From assembly GCA_963691705.1 (NCBI GenBank), contig OY829537.1, positions 54,102,304-54,166,303 of the forward strand: a stretch of DNA of 64,000 nt, read 5' to 3'. The notes beneath the pieces are model-generated. The model made no database searches, had not been told where the DNA came from, and was given only the letters and a program-made list of their open reading frames with translations. This stretch comes from Viola odorata (lineage: Eukaryota; Streptophyta; Magnoliopsida; Malpighiales; Violaceae). This document shows positions 51,356 to 62,459 of this stretch, in pieces. The position numbers were made by a program, and so were the translations under genes. How positions within the stretch are numbered: the stretch's first letter is position 1; each line of letters opens with the position of its first letter.

Positions 51356-52345
51356 CCTGCACCCGCAAAGTGCGGATATGGATGTGGGTATGGATAGTGC
51401 TTACCCACTCTCATACCTGCACTAAATACCCGCGATATATATAATTATTTTTATGTGTAATTAATTAAGTGATTGGACACTAGTCTAGGGCGGAGGCAGG
51501 CAACAACAAAACCACCCACCCTCTCATTCTCTCTCGCAGTCACCGTACTGTTCTCTTTTCCTCCTCTTTCAATCTTCACCAACCAGAGAAATATTTTTTC
51601 TCTTTCACCACAACCCGGTCTGCTGCTCAAGATAGGAACTAAGTGATTGGATCAAGGTGCTCCCAATTCCAGTCAATTTCCTCGTTGTTCTAATTTTCTG
51701 CACATCTAGCAAGAAACCGAGCTCCACAACAAGGTATTTTTCTCATGGTTTAGGGCCGAATGTCTAGATTATTATGATGGCACTGACAAATGATGATTGT
51801 AAATAAATTCAAGTTATCTTATTAATAAATTAATAAACAGTTCTCTTTTTTATTATATTTATGCTAAGTGATTTTTTTTTACCATGTAGCTTCTATAGTC
51901 CATGACTAAATTGGAGAAAATCTTACTTTTCATCAAAAATTACTAGGGATGTTAAATTGCAAGCCGGAGCTGCTATTTCTTTCATTAAATTGTATTTCCT
52001 TATGAATTATTATTTCTTTGTTGGATTATTTTGGATTATCATGTTGGATTAGTGTATCGTATTATTGTGTGGTATTGTTATTAAATTAGATTGATTTTTT
52101 TTATATGTTAATTTGATTGAAATTTGAAATTCAACCAAATTTGCGGGTATCCGCGGGTAACTCGTGGATAATCTGCGGGTACAATTACTCTTCCTTTACC
52201 CACTCCATATGGATGCGGGTACGGGTGTGAATTACCCGCAAATTTACAGGTGCGGGTATGAATAGTGCTTATCCTCCCCATACCCGCCCCATTGTCATCC
52301 CTAATATAGTATGGATATAGTTACTAAGAAGTTTAGAAATACCAT

Positions 52346-52886
52346 TGATAATATAAAAGGATATCCGAAGAGTATTTTCATCTTTTCGTCATCAACGGAG
52401 GGTCTCGATGAATGTACTCCCGGTACATGACCCTATCAAATGGGAGAATCTCGAGACGTATATTCCCGGTACATAACTTTATCAGTGGTCAAGGCTGTAC
52501 ATACCATCTCTACTAGGTAAGTACGCTTCCTACATAATGTATTAAGGAATCTATCAGTTAAAGGGACAAGTATCGGTAACGGCCAATCGGACTCAAAGCG
52601 ACACGTGTCCAGGGTGGATCATGGGGTAAGGCTATAAATACCCCCATTTTCTCAATTTTAGAGGACATGCATAAACACACGGACAAACACTATGCCAAAC
52701 CAACCACCCAACCTGATAGATTCCCTTTACCTTATATTTTCATCATGACCTCTACTAACTTGATCGTCAAAACTTCTACGCCAGAGACCCCCTCCGGCAC
52801 TTTGCAGGTGGCTTAGGAGCGGCGAGTCAATCCACCTCAGCACACCAGATCTCAGAATTGTCCCCTTCTCGGGTTGAGGATTATCA
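52346..52886 (+). repeat. Solo LTR of a Tat-like element
   Basis: A 541-bp block starts TGATAAT and ends GGATTATCA, with flanks ACCAT (52341-52345) and ACCTT (52887-52891), a 5-bp duplication with one change. It has a TATA box GGCTATAAATACC (about 52630-52642) and the same G/C-rich hairpin (AGACCCCCTCCGGC, near 52784) and GCAGGTGG-like text as the LTRs of A and B. It contains no genes. It arose by LTR-LTR recombination that removed the interior. Confidence 0.8.
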
Positions 52887-52891
52887 ACCTT

Positions 52892-53290
52892 ATTTCTCAG
52901 CGAAGAAAATGTAATCACATTACAACAATCAAATTAAGACGTAGTAATAAAACTATAAAGGCCGACTTAATAACTCTATCTAGTATTTTTTTAAAGAACT
53001 AATATTTTTGAAATTACCAAGATAAAAGAAATAATGATAACTTTCAGTAAAGAAAAAATAACCAAGCAAAGGAAAATAAATCTGCACCATGAACGGAATG
53101 ACCGATGGCGCGTCTTGATTTTTCTTTTTCCTCTCTTCCCAGAATTTTAGAAGAAAGAGATTTCGCTATTTTTTATTTTTTTATAATAAGAGAACATAAC
53201 GGAAGACCAATGATAGGAAGTACCACTGTTGCAGCCAACAAAAATAAAAGTTAAATGTCTAGCAGCTATTTCTTTGTTCTTTATTAAATC
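52892..53290. repeat. Locus repeat copies 3 and 4
   Basis: GGCCGACTTAATAACTC near 52957 matches 36165. ACCATGAACGGAATGACCGAT and CGTCTTGATTTTTCTTTTTC near 53087-53136 match 32172-32215. No gene. Confidence 0.45.
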
Positions 53291-54044
53291 CGATGACTCC
53301 GTTGATCACTTGTGGGATACTTTTCTATGTTGGTTATATCAAGACGCAAAGTCTTGATAGCCGGACATGATTGGATACTTACTATAATATAAGGTGCGGC
53401 GAGAAATTATCAGGTTGCCAACATAGATAATATTCGGCTTCTGTCTCACTACCATAACGTATCCGGCAAACCACATTATTGTGGATAAACGTTTCCGGCA
53501 AACTACGTACTAAATTATCGTTGATACTTTGGTTTATGGCACTACGGGGTCCCTAACGTTATTATTTTCATTTTAGTTCGTCTCTAATGATGATTTTTGT
53601 TCAATTTAGTCCAAACGTTTGCTCCGTTAGTCGCCTGGGGTTCCTATTGTCATAACGGAGCATAACGGCCATTTTCTCCAATATTTTAATATTAAATTTG
53701 AAAAAATACACAGTACCCGACCCATATGTCGGATTTAATATTAAATAATATTTTTATTAATTTTTAGCTAATATAAAAAAAACTCAAATTAACAAAACAA
53801 ATCCCAAAAACATCTCAAAAAATAGTTTTGAAACGTAAATATGATTTACCAACTTTTTTGACCATATTTTTCATTAAATCAAAAATTTTAGATTTTTCTA
53901 ATTTATATTTATTATTGCTAAACATATATTTTTTAAAATTAAGTTATACTAACAGCTTACAAGTACAACTTTCCAAAGATCATCGTTCCAATAAAGGCCA
54001 TATAGTATCCACAACATCCTTCACAATCCCCTGCACACGGTCCT
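53291..54044. other. AT-rich spacer, possible DNA-transposon end
   Basis: The segment near 53540-53680 (GGTCCCTAACGTTA, then TTTAGTCC repeats) resembles ends of plant Mutator-like elements, but no partner end was found. The rest is AT-rich without genes. Confidence 0.35.
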
Positions 54045-54363
54045 AATACGATCCCGGGTACCACAGGCCCGATCACCCGCTCAAGGTCCCGAACCAGCCC
54101 TAGAGCAGTAGCCGTAAACCTCCCTTTGCCGCCCACGGGCCCGATCACCCGTTCAAGAGCCCGAGCCTTGCAGGTGAGGCTTAGCAGCCTCATCCACATG
54201 GAATTGAAGGAAGAGACAGCCTCGGAAGAAGCCAACCTGCGCGCGCCCCAGCCGCGCCTTGTAACCCTAATCCGCACCGCGTCCGCGCCTACGGATGGGC
54301 TACACATGGCCACCTCGGACCTTTAGGTCCACCAGCGCCCTTCTCCAATTTTTTACCAGGCCA
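54045..54363 (+). repeat. Duplicated pol tail/3' UTR fragment of the element C family
   Basis: The block is a near copy of 60777-61092, the last codons of element C pol (GPITRSRS and GPITRSRARAL) plus its 3' untranslated region. It lies immediately before an LTR, as expected if a neighbouring family member ended here and shared that LTR with element C. Confidence 0.75.
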
Positions 54364-55187
54364 TGATCATTTATAATACAAGAGAGGAGTCCAGGCCAAG
54401 AATCAGGAGAAACACTCGAAGGATTTGGGACAGACCCAAATCACAAGCCCGCAATGGACAGCGAAAGCCACTGCCGAGCCTTTTGACGATTGGAGCATAT
54501 TTCCTCGCACAATATTCATCCCATGACTTAATATATGTGTTAGGAAGTTTCCCTACATGTTTCAGTGGGAACGATCGAGGGAATAAGGAAAACGCCTTGT
54601 TTCCTTAGAACGTGATCCGACAGACCCGCAAGCAAAGCCACTTGGGCCTTTTTACCTAAACGGCAGCGCCTGCACTTCTATCCTATTTAGTAGACTTTAT
54701 TTATATTATTTTAGGGTTTCATAACTTATTTGGAAGGGTGGCATGCTGCCATTTTCGTTTAAGTCATTATTTAGAAACTAAACTAGTTTCCATTTTTGGA
54801 ATTAGGGTTTAACGCTTCTTTAAAAAGGAGCCGCCCATGTTATTTTTCAGTTAGACTATTTTGATAATTGAAAGCAGATTGCTTTGGATCTTAATCGACT
54901 TGTTCTTGATGAACCTTGCAACTAATTGAGTTTCGTGCATTCGATTAGCTTGTCAAGTAAAACTTGAAAGCACTATCTATTGAGTCATTCGTCTTTGGAG
55001 TGTCGTGGACACCTTACCGCAGAGATTCATCGGTTTGACACAAGAACCTCAAGGGATTCGGCGTGGAGTGCCAAGGACACCTTACCTTGGAGATACACGT
55101 GCTTTCTTCGAGTTAAATTCCGCATTGAAGCCCTCGTCGTTGGACAACGATCGAAAGAGAGCGTTCTAGCCACTAAGGAACGCATCA
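54364..55187 (+). repeat. 5' LTR of element C
   Basis: An 824-bp block with TGAT...ATCA ends, followed after two bases by a primer site. The leader part (AAAAAGGAGCCGCC near 54822) resembles the LTR of element D. It contains no gene; short frames within it are chance. Confidence 0.7.
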
Positions 55188-55189
55188 GT

Positions 55190-55201
55190 TGGTAGCAGAG
55201 C
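55190..55201 (+). promoter_or_regulatory. Primer-binding site of element C
   Basis: TGGTAGCAGAGC, one base off the plant initiator tRNA-Met type site, and the same as in element E. Confidence 0.75.
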
Positions 55202-56012
55202 TCAGCTGTTCTGACTTGGTAAATCTATCCCTTTAATTATTATGTTTTCTTTGTTAGAATTGGTCTTCCTTCATTCTCTTCTACACCAATTCTCTTGCGT
55301 GCTGTGTGTTAGTTGTTTTGCGTCAATTTGCGTCTTGTGTGTGTGCGATTAGTGTGCAAACCATCTCAATGATTTGTAGGTCTTTATTTGTGTCAAAAAA
55401 CAAAATCAGTCCCCAAAGTGTCTTAGTTAATTTGTGTTTTCTGTTGCATTGAATTTCAAAAAAAAAAAAAAGAAAGAAGTGAAACAATTTTGTCAAAAAC
55501 TGAACAGGGGCGAAATCAGTACCATTAAAAAAAGGGCGGACTTCAGAATCAAATACTAGAGTGAATTTGTGACTCATAGCAAAAAGAATCATTGGATTTC
55601 GAATTGGGAATCAAAAGTTGTGGCAAAAACAAGTTTCAAAACCCTAATCGCATGCCATTAGCGTTTTTGAGTTTGTAAACTGACTCAATCCGTTTATTTT
55701 GAGCTTTTCTTGATTCCATTGCTGCTGTACCTTTCTACTCTGTGGTATACTTGATTGGTTGATTGATCTTTGCAATTGATTCGAGTATATTACCTCAAAA
55801 TTTCTTTCTACACTAGTTTTCTTTGTGTGTCTCTTTGGAAGCTTTTTCTTGAAAATTCTTCGAGTCGGTTCATCTTGAATTACGGATCTGGATAATTTTC
55901 TTTGAGAGATTTTGTGAGATTAATAGAGAGACAAACACGAGAGTAAACATGTGAGGGAGTGTTAGTTTTAGGCAATTTTACGCTTGGAAAATTTTCTATT
56001 TTGAATTTCAGG
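55202..56012 (+). other. Untranslated leader of element C
   Basis: No coding sequence. An A-run lies at 55458-55471. An AATTTCAGG sequence just before the gag start is also present before the gag of element D. Confidence 0.5.
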
Positions 56013-58337
56013 ATCTCAAGAAATCCGAAAAAGGAGGCTACGGTTGTGAACGATGTAGCCAAGGCACTGCAAGACATAGCAGCCCAGCTCTAGGATATGA
56101 AAGCTTGGAGGCAGCAGGTTGAGGCTAGGGAACGTAAGGATGTTGTTCCACCAGCACCCGGAGCACACTTTGTTCAACACCTAAACCCTAGAGTGAATCG
56201 AGAGGCCTATGCACCTGCACCGAGCGATGACCAGCGCAGTGAGCCTGAGTTAGATGGTTCTGAAAATGAGTATGAGGAGGATCCTCACATGGCGGGACCG
56301 AAGGGGTTCCAGATGCGCCGAGGAGGTGCGCATGGGCGCGGCAGACACGCCTTTGGTAGGCGAGACCGTGACTTTGAACAGCCACGTCGCGAGGAGCGTG
56401 AGCGAGTTGACAATCACCTTGGAAGTGTAAAGCTCAAGGTTCCACCTTTCGAAGGGAAAGATGATCCCGAGGCATACTTGACTTGGGAGCGAAAGATGGA
56501 AGTGATTTTTAAGTGTCACAACTACACGGATGAAAAGAAAATAAGGTTAGCTTCCGTGGAGTTCTTTGGGTATGCTGCCCATTGGTGGGAGCAAGTGAAT
56601 GAGGATGTGAGAGGACCCGTAACTACTTAGGAGAACATGAAGTATGTGATGAAGAGGAGGTTTGTTCCACTGTACTATCATAAGGACCAACTTCAGCGTT
56701 TACAAAAGCTTACCCAAGGGTCCAAAACCGTGAATGACTATCACAACGAGTTGGAAGTTCTTTTGGCTAGGGTTAATGTGATAGAGGATGAGGATTCGAA
56801 GATGTCTAGGTTCATGAGTGGGCTGAATCCAGAGATATCTAACGCCTTAGAGTTGTGCCAATATAGGACTTTGGAGGAGATGCTTCACATGGCCGTGAAG
56901 ATTGAAAGGCAACGCGAGGCTAAGGCAGCCTACTCTAAGCCGTCTACTTTTGTGTCTCGGACTTCCACTTGGAACAAGTCTACATGGTCCAAGGGGAATA
57001 AGGACAGCAAGGAAACACCCAAGGTATCTAAACCTTCATATGGTACCAAAGGTAATTCGGCAAACCCTACTCTTTCTAAAGTTCCCATTACTAGTACTAA
57101 CCGTGTGCCTACAAGAGACATTGTGTGCTTTAAGTGTAGTGGTCGAGGCCATAAGCAGGCCGAATGTCCAGACAAAAGAGTTCTGATCATTAGGGACAAT
57201 GGAGAGATGGACTCGGAAGATGATTATGAGGTGGTGGAGGATTTGGAAGAGGAAAGTGAGGAAGAAGAGGCAGCAGGTCATGAATCTAGGGTTTGTGATC
57301 TGGTTACCCTAGTAGTTCGGAGGAACTTGAGTGTGCAGCCAAGGGCCGAAACTTGTGAGGAGGAACAACGGGAGAACTTATTCCATGCTAGGTGCCACAT
57401 TGGTACTAAGGTATGCTCTCTTATTATTGATAATGGCTCATGTACTAATTGTGCTAGTACGCTTCTTGTGCACAAATTAGGGTTACCTGTGGTCAAGCAC
57501 CCAAAGTCGTACACTTTGCAATGGATGAATGATGGAATCGGCCTTAGGGTGACTAAGCAAGTGTTGGTAGCTTTGTCTATTGGGAAATACAGGGATGAGA
57601 TATGGTGCGACGTAGTCCCAATGGAATCTTCCCATGTGTTACTTGGCCGACCTTGGCAATTCGACCGCAACGCCACTCATAAAGGGAGGAGCAATCGGTA
57701 CAAGCTTGAGAAGAAAGGTGTGAAGTACACACTTGCACCACTGACCCCTACGCAAGTGCTTGAGGACCAGCTCTGGTTGGAGAAGTCCTTTGCTGAATTT
57801 GAGGTCTCGAAACTTGTAAACAAAAAAATTGATGAAAACAGCCCCCGTGAAAAGAGTGAGCACTGGTTTGAAAGAAAAGAAAAGAATGAAAATAGCCCCC
57901 GTGAAAAAAGTGAGCACGGGTTAAAAACAGAAAAGAAAGAGCCTAAAAAAGAGAAGAAAAGGCAAGAGAAAGAAAAGAAAGTGAACTTGTATGCGAAAGC
58001 AAAAGATTTGCCCCAAGCGCTTGTTTTACAAAAACAGTTTTGTGGCGAGAATCGCCCTTTGCTTTTAATTCTCTTTAAATCCTTTTGTTTGAGCACTACT
58101 AAGCTTGATCCTTTAGCTTCTATGCCTTCTTCTATCTTGTCTATTTTGCAGGAGTTCAAAGATGTAACACCCGAAGAGATGCCGCCCGGTTTGCCTCCAA
58201 TCCGCGGCATAGAGCACCAAATTGATTTTGTGCCGGGTTCGACTATCCCAAACAGACCAGCTTATAGGAGCAATCCCGAGGAGACTAAAGAACTTCAGAG
58301 GCAAGTAGATGAGCTCCTTAGCAAGGGATATGTATGA
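56013..58337 (+). pseudogene. Element C gag and protease
   Basis: The frame starts at 56013 with ATC SRNPKKE where element D has ATG, so the start codon is lost. Stops are TAG 56091-56093 and TAG 56628-56630 (W in related Gags). Features in order are an R/G-rich segment, the Gag capsid domain (VPPFEGKDDPEAYLTWERKM, FVPLYYHKDQLQRLQKLTQG), a CCHC zinc knuckle CFKCSGRGHKQAEC (about 57127-57168), and a protease site LIIDNGSCTNCAS. In the protease site the usual DSG is DNG. Two near-identical acidic/basic repeats (ENSPREKSEH, about 57837-57920) precede a lysine-rich stretch. RT starts at about 58150 and TGA 58335-58337 interrupts it. Confidence 0.85.
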
Positions 58338-60902
58338 GAAAGCTTGTCTCCATGCGTTGTTCCAGTGCTACTAGTGCCAAAGAAAGATGGAACTTGGCGA
58401 ATGTGTGTTAACTGCCGAGCTGTCAACAAAATTACGGTAAAGTATCGTCACCACATACCTCACTTAGATCATATGTTAGATGAGCTTAGTGGTAGTGTAA
58501 TATTTTCTAAAATTGATCTCATGAGCGACTACCATCAGATGAGAATGAAAGAGGGTGATGAATGGAAAACGACATTTAAAACAAAGTATGGATTGTATGA
58601 ATGGTTAGTGATGCCGTTTGGATTGACTAATGCCCCAAGTACTTTTATGAGACTTATGAACCATGTTCTTAGGCATTTCATAGGAAAATTTGTTGTTGTA
58701 TACTTCGATGACATCTTAGTTTACAGCAAGTCTTTGCATGATCATGTTTTACACCTTAAGGAGATTTTTCTAACCTTGCGTGAAGAGAAGCTTTATGCTA
58801 AACTCTCCAAGTGCTCTTTTTCTTTAGAACAGGTTGAGTTTTTAGGATTTCTTGTGGGCAAGGACGGTGTGAAGGTGGATGAAGCGAAGGTGCAAGCAAT
58901 CAAGGAGTGGCCTACGCCAAAAATAGCAAGCGACATCCGCTCCTTTCACGGCTTAGCTTCCTTCTATCGTCATTTCATTCGTGATTTTAGTACTCTTGCT
59001 GCCCCACTTAATGACCTAACTAAGAAACATGCTGATTTCAGGTGGGAGGAACCTCAAGAGGCCGCATTCCAAGCGTTGAAGGACAAGCTGTCCAACGAGC
59101 CCGTGTTAGCCCTTCCCGACTTTGACAAACCGTTTGAGTTGGAGTGCGACGCGAGTGGAATCGGTATAGGTGCTATTTTGATGCAAGAGAAGAAGCCAAT
59201 AGCCTTCTTTAGTGAGAAGCTCAAGGATGCCCAGCTGCGTTATCCAACGTATGACAAAGAGCTTTATGCGCTAGTTAGGGCTTTCGAGGTTTGGCAACAC
59301 TACTTGATGCCGAGGGAATTTGTGGTGCACACCGACCACTTGAACATCAAATACCTAAAGGGACAAGGGAAGTTGAATAGGAGACATGCCGTGTGGCTGG
59401 AGTTCTTGGAAGCTTTCCCTTATCACATCAAGTACAAGGAAGGAAAAGACAATGTTGTAGCCGACGCGTTGTCTAGGAGGTATGCCTTGATCTCTTCGTT
59501 ATGTGTCAAATTTTTAGGGTTTTCTCAAATAATTCCACTCTACCCTACTAATTTGGATTTTGGTGAGATCTATACGACTTGTGATTCCATGGCTGATGTG
59601 AAATTTTATACGCATGATAACTATCTGTTTCGGCGCAAGCGCCTTTGCATTCCTAAGTGTTCTTTGCGTGAATTACTTGTGCATGAATCACATAGTGGTG
59701 GATTGATGAGCCACTTTGGCATTAATAAAACCTATGACATGCTAAAATCACACTTTTATTGGCCTAAGATGAGACGTGATGTTGTGCGTGTGATTGCTAG
59801 ATGTGTAACTTGCCATAGGGTAAAATCTCGGTTAGCTAGTCATGGTGCATTTATGCCACTACCCGTACCTTCCCAACCTTGGACCGATATGTCCATGGAC
59901 TTCATTGTAGGTTTACCTAAATCTTGGGATGGTATATTTGTTGTAGTGGATCGGTTTTTCAAAATGGCGCACTTTTTGCCTTGTAAAAATACTAATGATG
60001 CGTCTCACGTTGCTAATATATTCTTTAGAGAGGTAGTCCGCCTCCATGGTATACCTATTAGTATTGTTAGTGACCGTGATGGAAGATTTTTGAGCCACTT
60101 TTGGTGAGTGTTGTGGAGTCGCCTTGGAACTAAATTGTTGTATTCGACTTCTTGTCACCCCCAAACCGACGGCCAAACTGAGGTAGTTAACCGTACTGTA
60201 GGGTCTCTTTTACGCTCTTTAGTTACTAAACATGTATCTAAATGGACTGATCATTTGCCTTTCATGGAGTTTGCTTATAATCGTTCAATCCATTCTACTA
60301 CCAATTGTTCACCTTTTGAAGTAGTTTATGGCTTTAATCCACTTACTCCCATGGATTTGACCCCTTTGCCTTTGAGTGATGTTTCTAACTTAGATGGAAA
60401 GCAGAGGGCAGAACATATCAAGAAGATACATGAGAAGGCTAAGCAGAACATTGAGCGCACAAATGAGCGCCTAGTGCTCAAGCGCAATGAAGGCCGCAAG
60501 ACCGCATCCTTTCAAGTTGGCGATTGGGTGTGGCTGCACCTAAGACGTGAGAGATTTCCAGAGAAGAGGAAAGGAAAATTAGCCCCTAGAGGAGATGGAC
60601 CGTTTCAAATTGTTGAGAAAATCAACAACAACGCTTACCGCCTAGACCTTCCAAGTGAGTATGGTTCAATTCATGGAACCTTTAATATTTCTGATTTAAG
60701 GTTGTTCGATGCAGGTGACGAGGATGTTGCTGATCTAGATTCGAGGGCAAATCCTTCTCAAGATGGAGGGGATGATACGATCCCGAGTACCACAGGCCCG
60801 ATCACCCGCTCAAGGTCCCGAACCAGCCCTAGAGCAGTAGCCGCAAACCTCCCTTTGCCGCCCATGGGCCCGATCACTCGTTCAAGAGCCCGAGCCTTGT
60901 AG
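58338..60902 (+). pseudogene. Element C reverse transcriptase, RNase H and integrase
   Basis: In the same frame as gag. RT has [40 protein letters not shown] and the catalytic [11 protein letters not shown]. RNase H has [17 protein letters not shown] and [11 protein letters not shown]. Integrase has the zinc-binding [13 protein letters not shown] and CVTCH, then [24 protein letters not shown] and GQTEVVNR, so the full set of catalytic acids is present. A TGA at 60105-60107 (FLSHFW*VLW) breaks integrase between the second and third acids. The end has WLHLRRERFPEKRKGKLAPR, NISDLRLFDAGDED and the GPITRSR tail, stopping at TAG 60900-60902. Confidence 0.9.
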
Positions 60903-61128
60903 GTGAGGCTCAGCAGCCTCATACACATGGAACTGAAGGCAGAGACAGCCTCGGAGGAAGCCAACCTACGCGCGCCCCAGTCGCGCCTTGTAACCCAAAT
61001 CCGCACCGCGTCCGCGTCTACAGATGGGCTGCACATGGCCACCTCGGACCTTTAGGTCCACCAGCGCCCTTCTCTAATTTTTTACCAGGCCATGATCATT
61101 TATAATACTAGAGAGGAGTCCAGGCCAA
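60903..61128 (+). repeat. 3' untranslated region of element C and first bases of its 3' LTR
   Basis: This matches 54170-54399. The LTR begins at 61093 (TGATCATTTATAATAC) and is cut after about 36 bp at the junction with element D sequence. Confidence 0.65.
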
Positions 61129-61932
61129 TGATACGATCCTAGCCCCGAGACTAGCCCTAGTGCACTCACAAAGCGCACACACCTTGCGATCAAGACCAAT
61201 CAACCCAAAGCGTCGAGCCCAAGATGTTGCAAAGCTTTCAATGAGGTTAATACAGCCTCTAGACATGAAGATAGGGCAAGGAACGTTGCTGGATAAAGTC
61301 CTTAGGCGAAGGACGACATGGAAGGTGGCTTGGAGGCGCATAGTGCAAGGTTGCACATCTACACGAGCTAATTCATGGAAGAAAGGTTCCAAATTGGGTT
61401 CCAAGATAAACACAAGACCGATTGGGATCTTAGGAGAGCCTCTGCCAAGTTTGAGGACATTTGGATGAGCAACTTGCAAGATGGCCCGTACTTACTTTTG
61501 CATGCACAAGTGTCCTAAGCGCAAACATGACGGACAACTTCGTCGAACCATATCTAGATCATCCAAAGTCCGAATCGTGAGATCTATATCAATTCCGAAA
61601 CCTAAGGATATCTTCTTTATTGTGTCCAATTTTCAGGTCGAACGGACGAGCCGTTTAGTTGTTATGGATCGAGACATTTTCACTGACGGCAATCCTACGC
61701 GGATGAGGACTTCAAAACGCGTCTGTCAACACCAACGACAATTATTCAGACCAGTCAGGCCTGGACCGGGGAGAGGGGACCTTGTCCACTATTTTCAGGT
61801 GTTATCTTTCGAATGGGACAAGTTTCAGCCCAATCGGACGAGTCAATGAAAAGATAGCCCGGTGAGACATTTTGGCGCGCAGTGTGAACGCGAGCAGACC
61901 GCGACTTGGAGAATTCGGCCCAAATCATGGCC
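61129..61932 (+). other. Pol tail/3' UTR of a member of the D family
   Basis: The segment starts ATGATACGATCC, which matches the pol-tail start in element C (GATGATACGATCC at 60770). It holds two short open frames (61160-61468 and 61481-61849) without any recognisable domain, which are probably untranslated. Confidence 0.45.
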
Positions 61933-62459
61933 TGATGATGCGAATGCCTCTGGGATGGTCTGGAATGGTTATATTGACTTTGTTTTAAGTTTTTTGACTT
62001 TATTTATCTAGGTGGATTTTAGTTTAAGTAAATTAGGAGCGCTTCTAAGTAGTTAAGCGCAAGTAAACTTCCTAAGTAGGGTTTGGCGGATTTCTTTCCA
62101 TAAAAAGGGAGAGCCGCCTCTTTGTTTATTCAGTTGATATTTGATAAACAAAACCAGAAGAGTCTTCTTCAGTTGATCTCCAAGATCCTTGTTCTATACC
62201 CGGTTTGATAAGCCGCGTCTAGCCTCAAGTAAAACACGAAGTCTATCATCCATTCCTTAGTTTTGTCAGGGTTGTCTAGGTATTGCACCTAGGAGGGTCC
62301 AAGTTCTATTGAAGATCCTTGAAGGATTTCGTCCAGGTTGCCTAGGCATCGCGCTTAGGAGGGTTGGAGTTTCCATCGAGTCCAGTTTTCCGCATTCAAA
62401 TCCTTGTCGCTGAGCAACGATCCATCACTTGGAAGGTTTCCGAATTAGGAACCATATCA
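61933..62459 (+). repeat. LTR of element D
   Basis: A 527-bp block with TGAT...ATCA ends. The upstream junction (ATGGCC|TGATGATGCG) resembles that of element C (AGGCCA|TGATCATTT). The internal text AAAAAGGGAGAGCCGCC (about 62101) resembles the C LTR leader. The sequence after it (TAGTAGTGGAGC) is a degraded primer site. Confidence 0.6.

Larger units (their letters stand above)
36223..52303. mobile_element. hAT-like non-autonomous DNA transposon, split by element B
   Basis: The left end TATGGATGGCAAT and the reverse of the right end, TAGGGATGACAAT, form short terminal inverted repeats of hAT type. 8-bp flanks, ATAGAGTA (36215-36222) and ATATAGTA (52304-52311), agree at 7 of 8 bases, the duplication length of hAT transposons. 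Both subterminal regions are full of GCGGGTA-type short repeats. Without element B the transposon is about 1,051 bp (left arm 36223-36330, right arm 51356-52303) and has no transposase. The right arm includes a CT-rich, leader-like segment (51500-51620). Confidence 0.7.
54364..61128 (+). mobile_element. Element C: Ty3/gypsy (chromovirus-related) retrotransposon, nearly complete interior
   Basis: It has a 5' LTR (54364-55187), a primer site, an 810-bp leader, one gag-pol frame (56013-60902) with only four internal stops, a 3' untranslated region and the first 36 bp of a 3' LTR (61093-61128), where sequence switches to a related element. No frameshift is needed across gag-pol. I see no clear chromodomain after integrase, and the tail ends in repeated GPITRSR motifs, so CRM-like or another chromovirus branch is possible. 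Confidence 0.8.

Noticed and set aside
61160..61849. Two open frames (102 and 122 codons) after element C
   Set aside because: They lie in the untranslated tail of a retroelement, with no domain. Kept as untranslated sequence.
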